Program-made: the position numbers and the translations under genes
Origin: Dyella halodurans
GTDB taxonomy: Bacteria > Pseudomonadota > Gammaproteobacteria > Xanthomonadales > Rhodanobacteraceae
DNA length: 64,000 nucleotides
Direction: 5' to 3'
Assembly (NCBI RefSeq): GCF_026283925.1
Contig: NZ_JAPDPF010000001.1
Span: forward strand, 496,001 to 560,000
In this document: one piece after another, positions 7,990 through 16,269 of the stretch
How positions within the stretch are numbered: position 1 is the first letter of the stretch
How the letters are laid out: every line of letters begins with the position of its first letter
Notes under the pieces: model-generated
Told to the model about the DNA's origin: nothing
What the model saw: the letters and a program-made list of their open reading frames with translations, nothing else
The model's database searches: none

Positions 7990-8982
7990 ATGCTGACCGG
8001 AACGCCGCCATCGAGGGACCTCGTCGTGCAGTCATTGCAGGGCGAGACCATGGGCACCACCTGGTCGGTGCGCGCGGTATTGCCGGTTGAGCTGTCGCTG
8101 CGATCTTGGCGTGACGGTATCCAGGCAACGCTCGACCTGGTCGACGGCCAGATGAGTACGTACAAGCCGCAGTCGGCGTTGTCCTGCTTCAATGCTGCGC
8201 CGGCCGGTACCTGGCATGCCATGCCTGCCGAGTGTTTCGAGGTTGTTGCGCACGCGCTGGCGATGGCGCGCGACAGCGGCGGCGCGTATGACCCGACCGT
8301 GGGGCCGCTGGTGAACCTGTGGGGCTTCGGTCCGGACGCATCGCGCCATGAGCCGCCTGCGGATGAAGCGGTCGCGGTGGCGCGGGAGCGCATCGGCTGG
8401 TGGAAGCTCAAGCTCGACGCCGCTACGCGTAGCCTGTATCAACCCGGCGGGATTTATCTGGACCTTTCTTCCGTGGCCAAGGGTTACGGCGTCGATCTGG
8501 TCGGACGCTATCTCGATAGCGTCGGCGTCGGGGCTTGGCTGGTGGAAGTCGGCGGCGAACTGAAGGGCCACGGTAGCAAGCCGGACGGTTCGCCCTGGCG
8601 CATCGGTGTCGAACGTCCGGGTGCGGCGGTTGGCGCCGTCGAGAACATGGATCAGCTCAGCCAGGTCGTGACCCTGAGTGGTCGCGCCATTGCCACCTCG
8701 GGTGACTATCGCAGGCAGTTCGAAGCGGGTGGCCGATCGTACTCGCACCATATCGATCCACGCACGGGACAACCGGTGCCGCACGTCGTGGCGTCGGTGA
8801 GCGTGATCGCGCGCGACGCGATACAAGCCGATCCGTTGGGTACCTTGATGACCGTGCTGGGTCCGGATCAGGGGCTGCCTTACGCACGCGAACGCGGACT
8901 GGCGGTGTTGTTCCTGCTGCATGGAAAGGACGGCATGGAAGAACGCCTTTCGCCTGCGTTTGCCGAGGCGCTGCGTTCGTGA
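7990..8982 (+). CDS. apbE: FAD:protein FMN transferase
   Basis: This 330-residue ApbE-family enzyme transfers FMN from FAD to Thr or Ser of target proteins, with Mg2+. Family signatures are present: GETMGTTWSV, DGQMSTYKPQSALS, GAYDPTVGPLVNLWGFG, LDLSSVAKGYGVD, GGELKGHG, TSGDYRR and SHHIDPRTGQPV. The obvious substrate is the DUF2271 protein two genes upstream. Unlike most ApbE proteins it shows no signal peptide or lipobox from the ATG at 7990, and upstream in-frame codons do not supply one, although its presumed substrate is exported. Its TGA overlaps the next gene's GTG start by 4 bases. Confidence 0.93.
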   Translation: MLTGTPPSRDLVVQSLQGETMGTTWSVRAVLPVELSLRSWRDGIQATLDLVDGQMSTYKPQSALSCFNAAPAGTWHAMPAECFEVVAHALAMARDSGGAYDPTVGPLVNLWGFGPDASRHEPPADEAVAVARERIGWWKLKLDAATRSLYQPGGIYLDLSSVAKGYGVDLVGRYLDSVGVGAWLVEVGGELKGHGSKPDGSPWRIGVERPGAAVGAVENMDQLSQVVTLSGRAIATSGDYRRQFEAGGRSYSHHIDPRTGQPVPHVVASVSVIARDAIQADPLGTLMTVLGPDQGLPYARERGLAVLFLLHGKDGMEERLSPAFAEALRS

Positions 8983-10625
8983 ATCGATCGCCGACGCTGT
9001 CGATCGAAGGCAAGGCATGGGGCAACGTCGCGCTGGTCGCGCTGCTGCTCGTGCTTGCCGGTGGCCTGCTTGCATGGCATGCCGGCGCATGGAAATGGCG
9101 GGATCCTGGTGCGGAGCGCTGGATTCTGGCGATCGCGGCTTTGGCGGCCTGGGTGGGATTCACTGCATGGACGGGCTGGTCTCGTCGTCGGGCGACGCGC
9201 GGCCAGCTGCTGCCGATGCCGTCATCCAGCGCGCCGCAGGGAGACGTTGTGCTGGTGGCCTTCGCCAGCCAGACCGGGACGGCCGAGCACTTAGCCCGAC
9301 AGACGGCGCAGAGTCTGCACGTGGCAGGCATGACGGTGAGCCTGATTGAATTGGGTGCTCTCGATGGCGAGGCCTTGATGCAGGCCACGCGCGTGCTGTT
9401 CGTCGTCAGCACCACCGGCGAAGGCGATGCGCCCGATAGCGCCGCACGCTTTGTTAGCCACTGCATGCGCGCACCGTTACCACTCGGTCAGTTGCACTAT
9501 GGGTTGCTGGCGCTTGGTGATCGCGACTACGACGAATTCTGTGGTTTTGGACGGCAGCTTCAGCACTGGTTGCAGCAGAGTGCTGCGCACGCGCTGTTTG
9601 ATGCCGTCGAGGTGGACAACAGCGAGCCCGCTGCCTTGCGTCATTGGCAGCACCACTTGTCGTTGTTGTCCGGGATTACCGAATCACCTGACTGGGAGCG
9701 TCCTGATTACCAGCGCTGGCAATTGATCGAGCGACGCCTGCTCAATCCCGGAAGCCTGGGCGGCCCGTGCTTCCATCTCGCGTTTCGCCCGCTGGACGGA
9801 GAGGCAACGTGGCAGGCCGGTGATCTGGTCGAATTGGGGCCACGTCACGCGCCGGACGACGTGGCGCGCTGGCTGGCAGCCGCGCTTTTGGATGGTGATG
9901 TGCTGGTCGAACATGGCGGGCGTCGTGCATGTTTGCGGGAGTGGCTGGGTGGAAGCCATTTGCCATCGCTTGATGAAGTGAGCGGCCGTACGCCCGCCGA
10001 GGTTGTAGTCGCTTTGCAGGAGCTGCCGCATCGCGAGTATTCGATTGCGTCCTTGCCCGCGGATGGTTCGCTGCATCTGCTGGTGCGTCGCATGGCGCGT
10101 GCAGATGGCAAGGCTGGGCTGGGCTCAGGCTGGCTTACCGAGCATGTGGCGATCGGCGCCGAGGTCGCGCTACGCATTCGCAGCAACCCGGGATTCCACG
10201 CGCCGGATGACGGGCGCCCGCTGGTGCTTGTCGGCAACGGCACCGGCCTGGCCGGCTTGCGCGCCCTGCTCAAGGCTCGGATCGACGCGGGTCATGCACG
10301 CAACTGGCTGCTGTTCGGCGAGCGGCAGACGAGGCGTGACTTCTACCATCGTGACGAGATCGAGCAGTGGCTGCGCGATGGTCTACTCGCGCGGCTTGAT
10401 CTTGCCTGGTCACGCGATGAGGCAACGCCCACCTACGTGCAGGATCGGCTACGCGCCGCGGCCGACGACCTGCAGCAATGGGTGCGCGAAGGCGCAGCCA
10501 TCTACGTGTGCGGCAGCCTTGTCGGCATGGCGCCCGGCGTGGACGCCGTGCTGCGCGATGTGCTGGGCGCGGTCGAGCTGGAGTGCTTGCGCGAAGACGG
10601 CCGCTATCGGCGCGACGTGTACTGA
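8979..10625 (+). CDS. Membrane-anchored flavodoxin / sulfite-reductase-type flavoprotein reductase
   Basis: This 548-residue protein has two N-terminal transmembrane helices (about 17-37 and 48-66), an FMN-binding flavodoxin domain (VAFASQTGTAEHLA near 93-106, STTGEGDAPDS, LGDRDYDEFCGFG), then a ferredoxin-reductase-like FAD/NAD(P)H part (REYSIAS, GNGTGLAG, CGSLVGMAPGV). The layout matches CysJ/cytochrome P450 reductase chemistry on a membrane anchor. It would take electrons from NAD(P)H in the cytosol and feed the PepSY-type carrier. The start is GTG in a GTGA overlap with apbE, so translation is coupled. It is the last gene of the cluster. Confidence 0.88.
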   Translation: MNRSPTLSIEGKAWGNVALVALLLVLAGGLLAWHAGAWKWRDPGAERWILAIAALAAWVGFTAWTGWSRRRATRGQLLPMPSSSAPQGDVVLVAFASQTGTAEHLARQTAQSLHVAGMTVSLIELGALDGEALMQATRVLFVVSTTGEGDAPDSAARFVSHCMRAPLPLGQLHYGLLALGDRDYDEFCGFGRQLQHWLQQSAAHALFDAVEVDNSEPAALRHWQHHLSLLSGITESPDWERPDYQRWQLIERRLLNPGSLGGPCFHLAFRPLDGEATWQAGDLVELGPRHAPDDVARWLAAALLDGDVLVEHGGRRACLREWLGGSHLPSLDEVSGRTPAEVVVALQELPHREYSIASLPADGSLHLLVRRMARADGKAGLGSGWLTEHVAIGAEVALRIRSNPGFHAPDDGRPLVLVGNGTGLAGLRALLKARIDAGHARNWLLFGERQTRRDFYHRDEIEQWLRDGLLARLDLAWSRDEATPTYVQDRLRAAADDLQQWVREGAAIYVCGSLVGMAPGVDAVLRDVLGAVELECLREDGRYRRDVY

Positions 10626-10709
10626 ATGCTTCCGCGGCGCCGTGTTGCGCAGGGAGCCGGCCGTACGTGTGAAGCGCCTTGCCTCATCGCCCACATCGCG
10701 GACGATGGA

Positions 10710-11279
10710 TCAATCCGTCGGTAGCCTGGCCAGTACGATTTCGCCGCCGCCCTCGATGCGCACGGGGTGCGCCGGAATCGGGTCGATCCACAGCATATCG
10801 TTGGGCTCGAGCTCGTGCGATCGGTGGTCGGCGATCACCTTGGCATGGCCGGCGAGCAGCAGCACGAACCAGTGCCAGCCCTTGGGTGCCAGCAGCACCA
10901 TGGCGCCATGCAGCGGGCGGGCGATCAGCTCACCCTGAACATCGCCGCGCAGCATCAGGTTGAAAGCCCGCGTGGCGCCCTCGGGCAATCCCGCGCGTGG
11001 CGCGTCGTCGCCGTTGAATTTGGCGAGGTCGAATCGGTTCAGGAATTGCGTGCGGCCATCATCAAAGGTCAGCTCGACAGGGGCGTCCAGCGGCACAAAC
11101 TGCCGTCGTGCGTCGGCAAATGTCGAAAACGATGCAGGGTTCTCAATGTCAGCAATGCTGAGACGCCATTGCCAAGCCTCCTGTTGCGGGCCGCAGGCGA
11201 TTTCGGTGGTAACGCCGGCCCCGTTGGCCCAGGGTTGCCGGCGCAAGTCATCGACGGCGACAGGGCGAAGCACGCTCAT
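10710..11279 (-). CDS. HutD/Ves family protein
   Basis: A 189-residue bicupin-like protein with the HutD/Ves signature: PWANGAGVTTEIA at the N-terminus, WRLSIADIENPASFSTF, then late cupin strands. HutD is linked to histidine-utilisation loci, where it may limit flux, and Ves to cold response in E. coli. No hut genes are nearby, so a function cannot be assigned. The ATG at 11279 overlaps the upstream acetyltransferase's TGA by 4 bases; it is the last of a SET-GNAT-HutD operon. Confidence 0.85.
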   Translation of the reverse strand: MSVLRPVAVDDLRRQPWANGAGVTTEIACGPQQEAWQWRLSIADIENPASFSTFADARRQFVPLDAPVELTFDDGRTQFLNRFDLAKFNGDDAPRAGLPEGATRAFNLMLRGDVQGELIARPLHGAMVLLAPKGWHWFVLLLAGHAKVIADHRSHELEPNDMLWIDPIPAHPVRIEGGGEIVLARLPTD

Positions 11280-11815
11280 GCGCAGGCGCGGCGTTGCTCG
11301 GGATACGGCGGGTAATAGGCGAACACGTGGTTGTTCGTACCGAAGAAATCCATGTCATCGATATGTTCGCCGCCCAGGCGCTCGGCGACGCGGTCCGAGG
11401 CGTCGTTGCCGATGCGCACCAGGCTGATGACGCGCTGTGCATTGAGCATGTGCCAGGCGAAGTCGAGAATCGCGTTGCCCGCCTCGGTGGCATAACCGTG
11501 GTGACGGAACTCGGGCCGCAGCATCCAGCCCAGTTCCAGATCGGGCCAGCCCTCCGGCTGCATCAGGCCGGCACGTCCGACGAACTCGCCGGTGTCCTTG
11601 AGCTCAAGCGCCCACATGCCGTAGCCGCGCAGCTGCCAATGCCCGATCAGCATGGCCAGCGAGCGCCAGGCATTGGGACGGTCCAGCGGCTGGCCATCGC
11701 CCACCCAGCGCGTACTGCCCGGGTCGGCCAGCATGGCGGCGTAGTTTTCGAAATGGCGTTCGCCGAGAGCGGTCAGGCGCAGGCGCGCGGTTTCAAGGAC
11801 GGGTATGTCGATCAT
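11276..11815 (-). CDS. GNAT N-acetyltransferase (RimJ/RimL-like)
   Basis: This 179-residue protein begins LETARLRLTALGERHFE, typical of RimJ/RimL-type GNATs, and carries ELGWMLRPEFRHHGYATEAG, with the acetyl-CoA-binding R/Q-x-x-G-x-A region (residues RHHGYA), then ARxxxRLGG-like C-terminal motifs. The substrate may be a ribosomal or other protein N-terminus or a small molecule. The gene starts 5 bases after the SET-domain gene and overlaps HutD by 4. Confidence 0.87.
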   Translation of the reverse strand: MIDIPVLETARLRLTALGERHFENYAAMLADPGSTRWVGDGQPLDRPNAWRSLAMLIGHWQLRGYGMWALELKDTGEFVGRAGLMQPEGWPDLELGWMLRPEFRHHGYATEAGNAILDFAWHMLNAQRVISLVRIGNDASDRVAERLGGEHIDDMDFFGTNNHVFAYYPPYPEQRRACA

Positions 11816-11820
11816 GAGTG

Positions 11821-12300
11821 TCAGCTAGCAATACGGATGCCATTCAGCAGGTTGGCCAGGGCGTGCGTGCTCAGGGTCAGGCTTTCGAGCCACGGCAGGC
11901 CGACGATTTTCCGGCCCGTCGCGGTGTCCACAAAGACCTCCTCCTCGCCGGGCGGCAGCAGGTGGCGGTAGTCCACGGTGATTTCGGTGCCGGCGGGCAA
12001 ATCGCGCAGAGCGAAGACGAAACCGAGATGCCACAGCCCGGTGGGCGTGAAGCTGTGGTTGATGAAGCACTCGTCCGGCCAATCCGGTGAAACGGTATAG
12101 CGGTCTTCGAACCAGCGGGCGCTGGCGTAGAGCTGCTCGGCCAAGGCGGGCGATCCGCTCAGCTCGGCATAGGAATACGTGCGGTCGATGGCATCGGGCG
12201 CAGTGACGATCTGCCCGGCTACGACGTCCTGGTCCAGGAACAAACCCTTGCCAGCCCCTGCGATGGCAGAAGCCGCGATGCGGTAACGCGGAACGATCAT
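11821..12300 (-). CDS. SET-domain protein
   Basis: A 159-residue bacterial SET-domain protein, a putative protein-lysine methyltransferase using SAM. Visible elements are the N-terminal GAGKGLF motif, the NHS-type motif in ECFINHSF, and the C-terminal RDLPAGTEITVDY with the catalytic Tyr region. It is a stand-alone catalytic domain without pre- or post-SET Cys clusters. The target protein is unknown. It heads a tight operon with a GNAT and HutD, so two of the three products may be protein-modifying enzymes. Confidence 0.85.
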   Translation of the reverse strand: MIVPRYRIAASAIAGAGKGLFLDQDVVAGQIVTAPDAIDRTYSYAELSGSPALAEQLYASARWFEDRYTVSPDWPDECFINHSFTPTGLWHLGFVFALRDLPAGTEITVDYRHLLPPGEEEVFVDTATGRKIVGLPWLESLTLSTHALANLLNGIRIAS

Positions 12301-12338
12301 GGTGGCCTAGGCCGATGGCGAGGCGGGCGAGTGTAGCG

Positions 12339-12371
12339 CAACCGGCCAGCGTCGCCAGCGCTGGCCGGTTG
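12339..12371. terminator. Strong hairpin between comEA-like and SET genes
   Basis: A 13-bp perfect stem (CAACCGGCCAGCG / CGCTGGCCGGTTG) with a 7-base loop lies between two minus-strand genes. On the plus strand a short T-rich stretch follows, but no plus-strand gene leads into it. On the minus strand it sits 35 bases after the ComEA-like stop and may end that transcript without a clear U-tract. Confidence 0.5.
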
Positions 12372-12406
12372 CCTGTTTTGTGTACGCAAGTGGCTGATGG
12401 GTTTGA

Positions 12407-12748
12407 TTATTCGTCAGAGGCCTTGCTGGCCTTCGGTTTTGCCTTGGCCGGTGCCGGCTTGTTGACTGCCGTGGCCGCACCGGAGCTGTCGCCAAGCAGA
12501 ATCGCCTCACGGTTGCGTTCCAGCGTCGCCGGGCCGATGCCTTTGACCTGCGACAACTCGTCCACACTCTTGAAGGGGCCGTGCTCATCGCGCCAGGCAA
12601 CGATCTTCTCCGCCTTGGAGAGGCCGATGCCGTCCAGCGACTTGGCGATGGTGGGCGCGTCCGCCTTGTTGATGTTGACCGGGGTGGCAGCAAGCGCTGG
12701 CAGCGCGAACGCGAGGATGAGGAGCAGGGCTGCAATCTTCTGGTACAT
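12407..12748 (-). CDS. ComEA-like secreted helix-hairpin-helix protein
   Basis: A 113-residue protein with a signal peptide (cleavage after ALAA near residue 20) and one helix-hairpin-helix DNA-binding domain (VNINKADAPTIAKSLDGIGLSKAEKI ... VDELSQVKGIGPATLE), then a Lys/Ala/Pro-rich tail. ComEA binds incoming DNA in the periplasm during natural transformation. The ATG at 12748 has GGGAG upstream; the longer frame to 12799 adds no signal-like sequence. A type IV minor-pilin operon lies at 23-31 kb, so a transformation role is plausible. Confidence 0.88.
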   Translation of the reverse strand: MYQKIAALLLILAFALPALAATPVNINKADAPTIAKSLDGIGLSKAEKIVAWRDEHGPFKSVDELSQVKGIGPATLERNREAILLGDSSGAATAVNKPAPAKAKPKASKASDE

Positions 12749-12966
12749 GGTAGATCTCCCTGTTTGAGGTGATGGCGGCATCCATATGTGCCGCGGCATG
12801 ACTCTGATCCGCCGGCGGGCTTGTGACAGTCGGTCCGCAGGTCAGATCCGGGTGAGGGCCGGGACGACCCGTGTGTCGGTGGGAAGCAGGGCAGGCTGTG
12901 GGCTGCGGCGAGCTTCGCGTCCGCGCTGATACAATTCCGCCTTTCCCCACGCTGCAGGAGTCGCCC

Positions 12967-14391
12967 ATGGATACCGCTCGCCTCAACCGTTTTGTCAGCG
13001 GACTGTGGGATGACGAGATCGTGCCGCAGCTGGTCGAGTACATCCGTATTCCCAACAAGTCGCCGATGTTCGATCCCAAGTGGGTTGAACACGGCCACAT
13101 GGATGCCGCCGTCAAGCTGATGGAGAACTGGGCCCGCGGCAAGCTGGCCGCCCTGCCCGGCGCCACCCTGGAAGTCGTGCGTTTGGACGGCCGTACGCCG
13201 CTGATCTATATCGAAGTGCCTGGCACCGGTGAGGACACCGTGGTGCTGTACGGCCATCTGGACAAGCAGCCAGAGATGACCGGCTGGGCCGAGGGCCTGG
13301 GTCCGTGGACGCCGGTGCTCAAGGGCGACAAGCTGTATGGGCGCGGCGGCGCCGACGACGGTTATGCGATCTTCGGTTCGCTGGCGGCGCTGCTGGCGCT
13401 GCGCGAACAGGGCGTGCAGCACGCGCGCTGCGTGATCATGATCGAAGCCTGCGAGGAATCGGGCAGCTATGACCTGCCGTTCTACGTGGATCACCTTGCT
13501 GATCGCATCGGCAATCCGTCCCTGGTGGTGTGCCTGGATTCGGGCTGCGGCAACTACGACCAGCTGTGGCTGACCACCTCGCTGCGCGGCATGACCGGCG
13601 GCGAACTGACCGTGCAGGTGCTGGAGGAGGGCGTGCATTCGGGCGATGCCTCCGGCGTGGTGCCGTCCAGCTTCCGCATCCTGCGCGAACTGCTTAGCCG
13701 CCTCGAGGATCCGCAGACCGGCACGATCAAGCCCAAGGAGCTCTACGTCGAGATCCCGGCACAGCGCATCGAGCAGGCCAGGCGTTCCGCCGAGGTGCTG
13801 GGCACGGCGGTATACGACAAGTTCCCGTTCGTGGACGGCATGCACCCGGTGACCGAGGACCTGACCGAGCTGGTGCTCAACCGCACCTGGCGTCCGCAGC
13901 TGGCGGTGACCGGCGTCGACGGCATGCCGCCGCTGGAAAGCGCCGGCAACGTGCTGCGTCCGAAGACCTCGGTGAAGCTGAGCCTGCGCGTGCCGCCGAC
14001 GCTGTCGGGTGCCAAGGCCGGCCAGTTTGTGAAGGAGCTGCTGGAGAAGGATCCGCCCTACGGCGCCAAGGTCAGCTTCAAGCTGGAGAAGGACGGCAGC
14101 GGCTGGAATGCGCCGCAGCTGTCGCCATGGCTGGAGCAGGCCGTCGCCACGGCATCGCAGAATTATTTCGGCACGCCGGCGGCGTACATGGGCGAGGGTG
14201 GCAGCATTCCGTTCATGGGCATGCTGGGCGAGAAATTCCCCAAGGCGCAGTTCCTCATCACCGGCGTGCTTGGCCCCCACTCCAATGCGCATGGCCCGAA
14301 CGAGTTCCTGCACATCCCGACCGGCAAGAAGGTGTCGATGGTGGTCGCCGATGTCGTTGCGCGTCACTACGAACAAGGCGCCAAGGGCTAA
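12967..14391 (+). CDS. M20 family metallopeptidase
   Basis: This 474-residue di-zinc peptidase has the first metal motif YGHLDKQP (His97, Asp99), the bridging Asp in YGRGGADD, catalytic Glu/metal Glu in EACEESGS, the fourth ligand region LDSGCGNYD, and the C-terminal His in GPHSNAHGPNE. A lid/dimerisation domain occupies roughly residues 215-385. It resembles CNDP/dipeptidase-type M20 enzymes. CAGGAG lies 6 bases before the ATG and a TACAAT -10-like hexamer at 12930. It probably hydrolyses peptides in the cytosol; no signal peptide is seen. Confidence 0.92.
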   Translation: MDTARLNRFVSGLWDDEIVPQLVEYIRIPNKSPMFDPKWVEHGHMDAAVKLMENWARGKLAALPGATLEVVRLDGRTPLIYIEVPGTGEDTVVLYGHLDKQPEMTGWAEGLGPWTPVLKGDKLYGRGGADDGYAIFGSLAALLALREQGVQHARCVIMIEACEESGSYDLPFYVDHLADRIGNPSLVVCLDSGCGNYDQLWLTTSLRGMTGGELTVQVLEEGVHSGDASGVVPSSFRILRELLSRLEDPQTGTIKPKELYVEIPAQRIEQARRSAEVLGTAVYDKFPFVDGMHPVTEDLTELVLNRTWRPQLAVTGVDGMPPLESAGNVLRPKTSVKLSLRVPPTLSGAKAGQFVKELLEKDPPYGAKVSFKLEKDGSGWNAPQLSPWLEQAVATASQNYFGTPAAYMGEGGSIPFMGMLGEKFPKAQFLITGVLGPHSNAHGPNEFLHIPTGKKVSMVVADVVARHYEQGAKG

Positions 14392-14497
14392 GCCCGCCTG
14401 AGTGTCGCTCCGGCGGAAGCCGGGGCGGCGCGCCTTCGTGGCCATGGGTGGTTTCGTGCTGGTTGGCGCAGGCAGGGAAACACGGGGAATGCCAACG

Positions 14498-15217
14498 ATG
14501 AACGAAGCTCCGAACGATTACACCTATCTTGCCGCCCACTGGACGGCTATACGCGAGCGGGTCGATGCGGCCTGCCGCGCCGCCGGTCGCGATCCCGCCG
14601 AGGTTTCCATCTTGCCGGTGAGCAAGACCTTCGGTCCCGACGTGGTGCGAGCCGCCATGGCGCTGGGGATGACGCGCTTTGGCGAGAACAAGGTGCAGGA
14701 AATCCGCAGCAAGGCCGAGGCGTTGGCCGATTGTGCGATCGAGTGGGTGGTCATCGGCCATCTGCAGACCAACAAGGCCAAAGACGTGGCGCGGCTGGCC
14801 AGCGAGGTGCAATCGCTGGACCGACTGGAACTGGCTGAGGCCCTGCATCGGCGACTGCAGCTGGAAGGTCGGACGCTCGACGTGTTGATCGAGGTGAAAA
14901 CCTCGCCGGAAGAGAGCAAGCATGGCCTGCCGCCGGCGCAACTGCCGGCCTTCCTGGACGCCCTGGCTGCCTACGACAGCCTGCGCGTGCGCGGCTTGAT
15001 GACCCTGGCGGTGCAATCGGTCGACCCGGCTGCGGTGCGCGCCTGTTTCCGTCAATTGCATCAATTACGTGCCCAGGCCAAGGCCCAAGGCCATGATTTA
15101 CCTAGACTTTCCATGGGCATGAGTGGGGATTTTCCGCTCGCCATCGCGGAGGGGGCGACCGAGGTCCGCATTGGCTCGGCGATCTTTGGTCAGCGGCATC
15201 CTGTCACAGCTCAGTAA
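14498..15217 (+). CDS. YggS family PLP homeostasis protein
   Basis: This 239-residue member of the YggS/PLPBP (alanine racemase-like barrel) family maintains free pyridoxal phosphate and has no known catalysis. Motifs: LPVSKTF with the PLP Lys, FGENKVQE, HWxIGHLQTNK-like (EWVVIGHLQTNKAK), LMTLAVQS, LSMGMSGDFPLAI and VRIGSAIFG. I start it at the ATG at 14498, with GGGGA 9 bases upstream; the ATG at 14489 would leave no spacer. The family often sits beside pil or proC genes, but here it follows an M20 peptidase. Confidence 0.92.
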   Translation: MNEAPNDYTYLAAHWTAIRERVDAACRAAGRDPAEVSILPVSKTFGPDVVRAAMALGMTRFGENKVQEIRSKAEALADCAIEWVVIGHLQTNKAKDVARLASEVQSLDRLELAEALHRRLQLEGRTLDVLIEVKTSPEESKHGLPPAQLPAFLDALAAYDSLRVRGLMTLAVQSVDPAAVRACFRQLHQLRAQAKAQGHDLPRLSMGMSGDFPLAIAEGATEVRIGSAIFGQRHPVTAQ

Positions 15218-15459
15218 CAGGTCTGTATCAAATAAATAGTTCACTAATTGATCAAAAAATCACCAGTCACAGTGACTTTATTGTTCTAAATCAATGTGTT
15301 GATGGCTACGCCTGAACCCTGACAAATTTCGCAACGACGGAGTTCAGTTAACCCCGATCCAACATACGACCAGATTCCCCCTGCTAAGTTCACGTCTCCA
15401 TCACGGCCGGCGGCCCCGCCGACGGTCTGACTCACGAACTGCAGAGGGATTTTTCCCAT
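15218..15459 (+). promoter_or_regulatory. AT-rich promoter and possible structured leader of the NlpC/P60 gene
   Basis: This 242-base gap contrasts with its surroundings: 15225-15300 is AT-rich and holds a perfect 6-1-6 palindrome, AGTCACAGTGACT, within CCAGTCACAGTGACTTT. About 150 bases before the ATG, CTGAAC and GTTCAG form a 6-bp stem around 24 bases, so the transcript may carry a structured 5' leader. I cannot match it to a known riboswitch class. Confidence 0.35.
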
Positions 15460-16191
15460 ATGCCAACCAAGCAATTTTTGACTGCTGCTGCGCTGGCTTG
15501 TGCACTGTTCGCGTCCCTACCGCTGTTTGCTGAACCTCTTGCTGGTCAGGCCAGTGCGCCGGCCGCAATGAACATCACGCCGAATCTCATGGGCCAGCTG
15601 GCGGTGTTTGCGCCGGCAGCTGGACTGGCTCAGTCCGTCGTTCCCGCCAAGGCGAGCATCGCGGCACCGGTGTCCAAGGGCACCGCGGCTGGCTGGGGCG
15701 CCGAAGACGACGATCTGGACGCCGATGGCATGCCGGGCACCGGCGTGGCCAACAACGCGGTGGCTTCGCTGGCCGGCGAAACGTCTGGCCTCCGCAAGAC
15801 CCTGATCAGTCTGGCCATGACGCTGCGTGACATTCGCTACGTGCGCGGCGGCCGCGATCCCTCCACCGGTTTCGATTGCAGCGGTTTCGTCCGCTATGTG
15901 TTTGCCCACGCCGTGGGCCTGGAACTGCCGACCAACTCGGCCTCGCAGTTCCTCGCTGGCCTGAAGGTCAATCGCGGCGACATGAAGCCGGGTGACCTGG
16001 TGTTCTTCCGCACGGCAGGCAGCCGTGGCCAGGGCCGTATTTCGCATGTCGGCATCTACATCGCCAATGGCCAGTTCATCCATTCGCCCTCGCGCGGCAA
16101 GACCGTGCGCGTGGACAGCCTGGACGAGTCGTACTGGTCCAAGCGTTTCGCCGGCGCCAAGCGCCCGGACGCCTTGGCCCGCAGCAGCTGA
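15460..16191 (+). CDS. NlpC/P60 (C40) peptidoglycan endopeptidase
   Basis: A secreted cell-wall hydrolase of 243 residues. A signal peptide (about 1-24) and a low-complexity linker (about 25-105) precede the C40 papain-like domain. The catalytic Cys is Cys140 in GFDCSGFVRY, the His is His196 in RISHVGIYI, and the third polar residue is in QFIHSPSRG. It would cleave D-Glu/meso-DAP bonds in stem peptides. A long AT-rich leader precedes it and a strong terminator follows it, so it is monocistronic. Confidence 0.92.
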   Translation: MPTKQFLTAAALACALFASLPLFAEPLAGQASAPAAMNITPNLMGQLAVFAPAAGLAQSVVPAKASIAAPVSKGTAAGWGAEDDDLDADGMPGTGVANNAVASLAGETSGLRKTLISLAMTLRDIRYVRGGRDPSTGFDCSGFVRYVFAHAVGLELPTNSASQFLAGLKVNRGDMKPGDLVFFRTAGSRGQGRISHVGIYIANGQFIHSPSRGKTVRVDSLDESYWSKRFAGAKRPDALARSS

Positions 16192-16211
16192 TTTGTGGAT
16201 CTCCGCCAGTC

Positions 16212-16240
16212 AAAGGCCGCCTTACAGGCGGCCTTTTTTT
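16212..16240 (+). terminator. Intrinsic terminator
   Basis: The stem AAAGGCCGCC / GGCGGCCTTT with a short loop is followed by a run of T, 20 bases after the NlpC/P60 stop. The T-run favours the plus strand. Confidence 0.9.
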
Positions 16241-16269
16241 ATACGCGCAACAACGGGGTTGCCTAGGCC

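Noticed and set aside
12307-14445. 712-codon open frame on the minus strand opposite the M20 peptidase
   Set aside because: It is the antisense shadow of a well-conserved metallopeptidase in GC-rich DNA; its composition (Arg, His, Gln, Leu) is typical of such shadows and no domain is recognisable.
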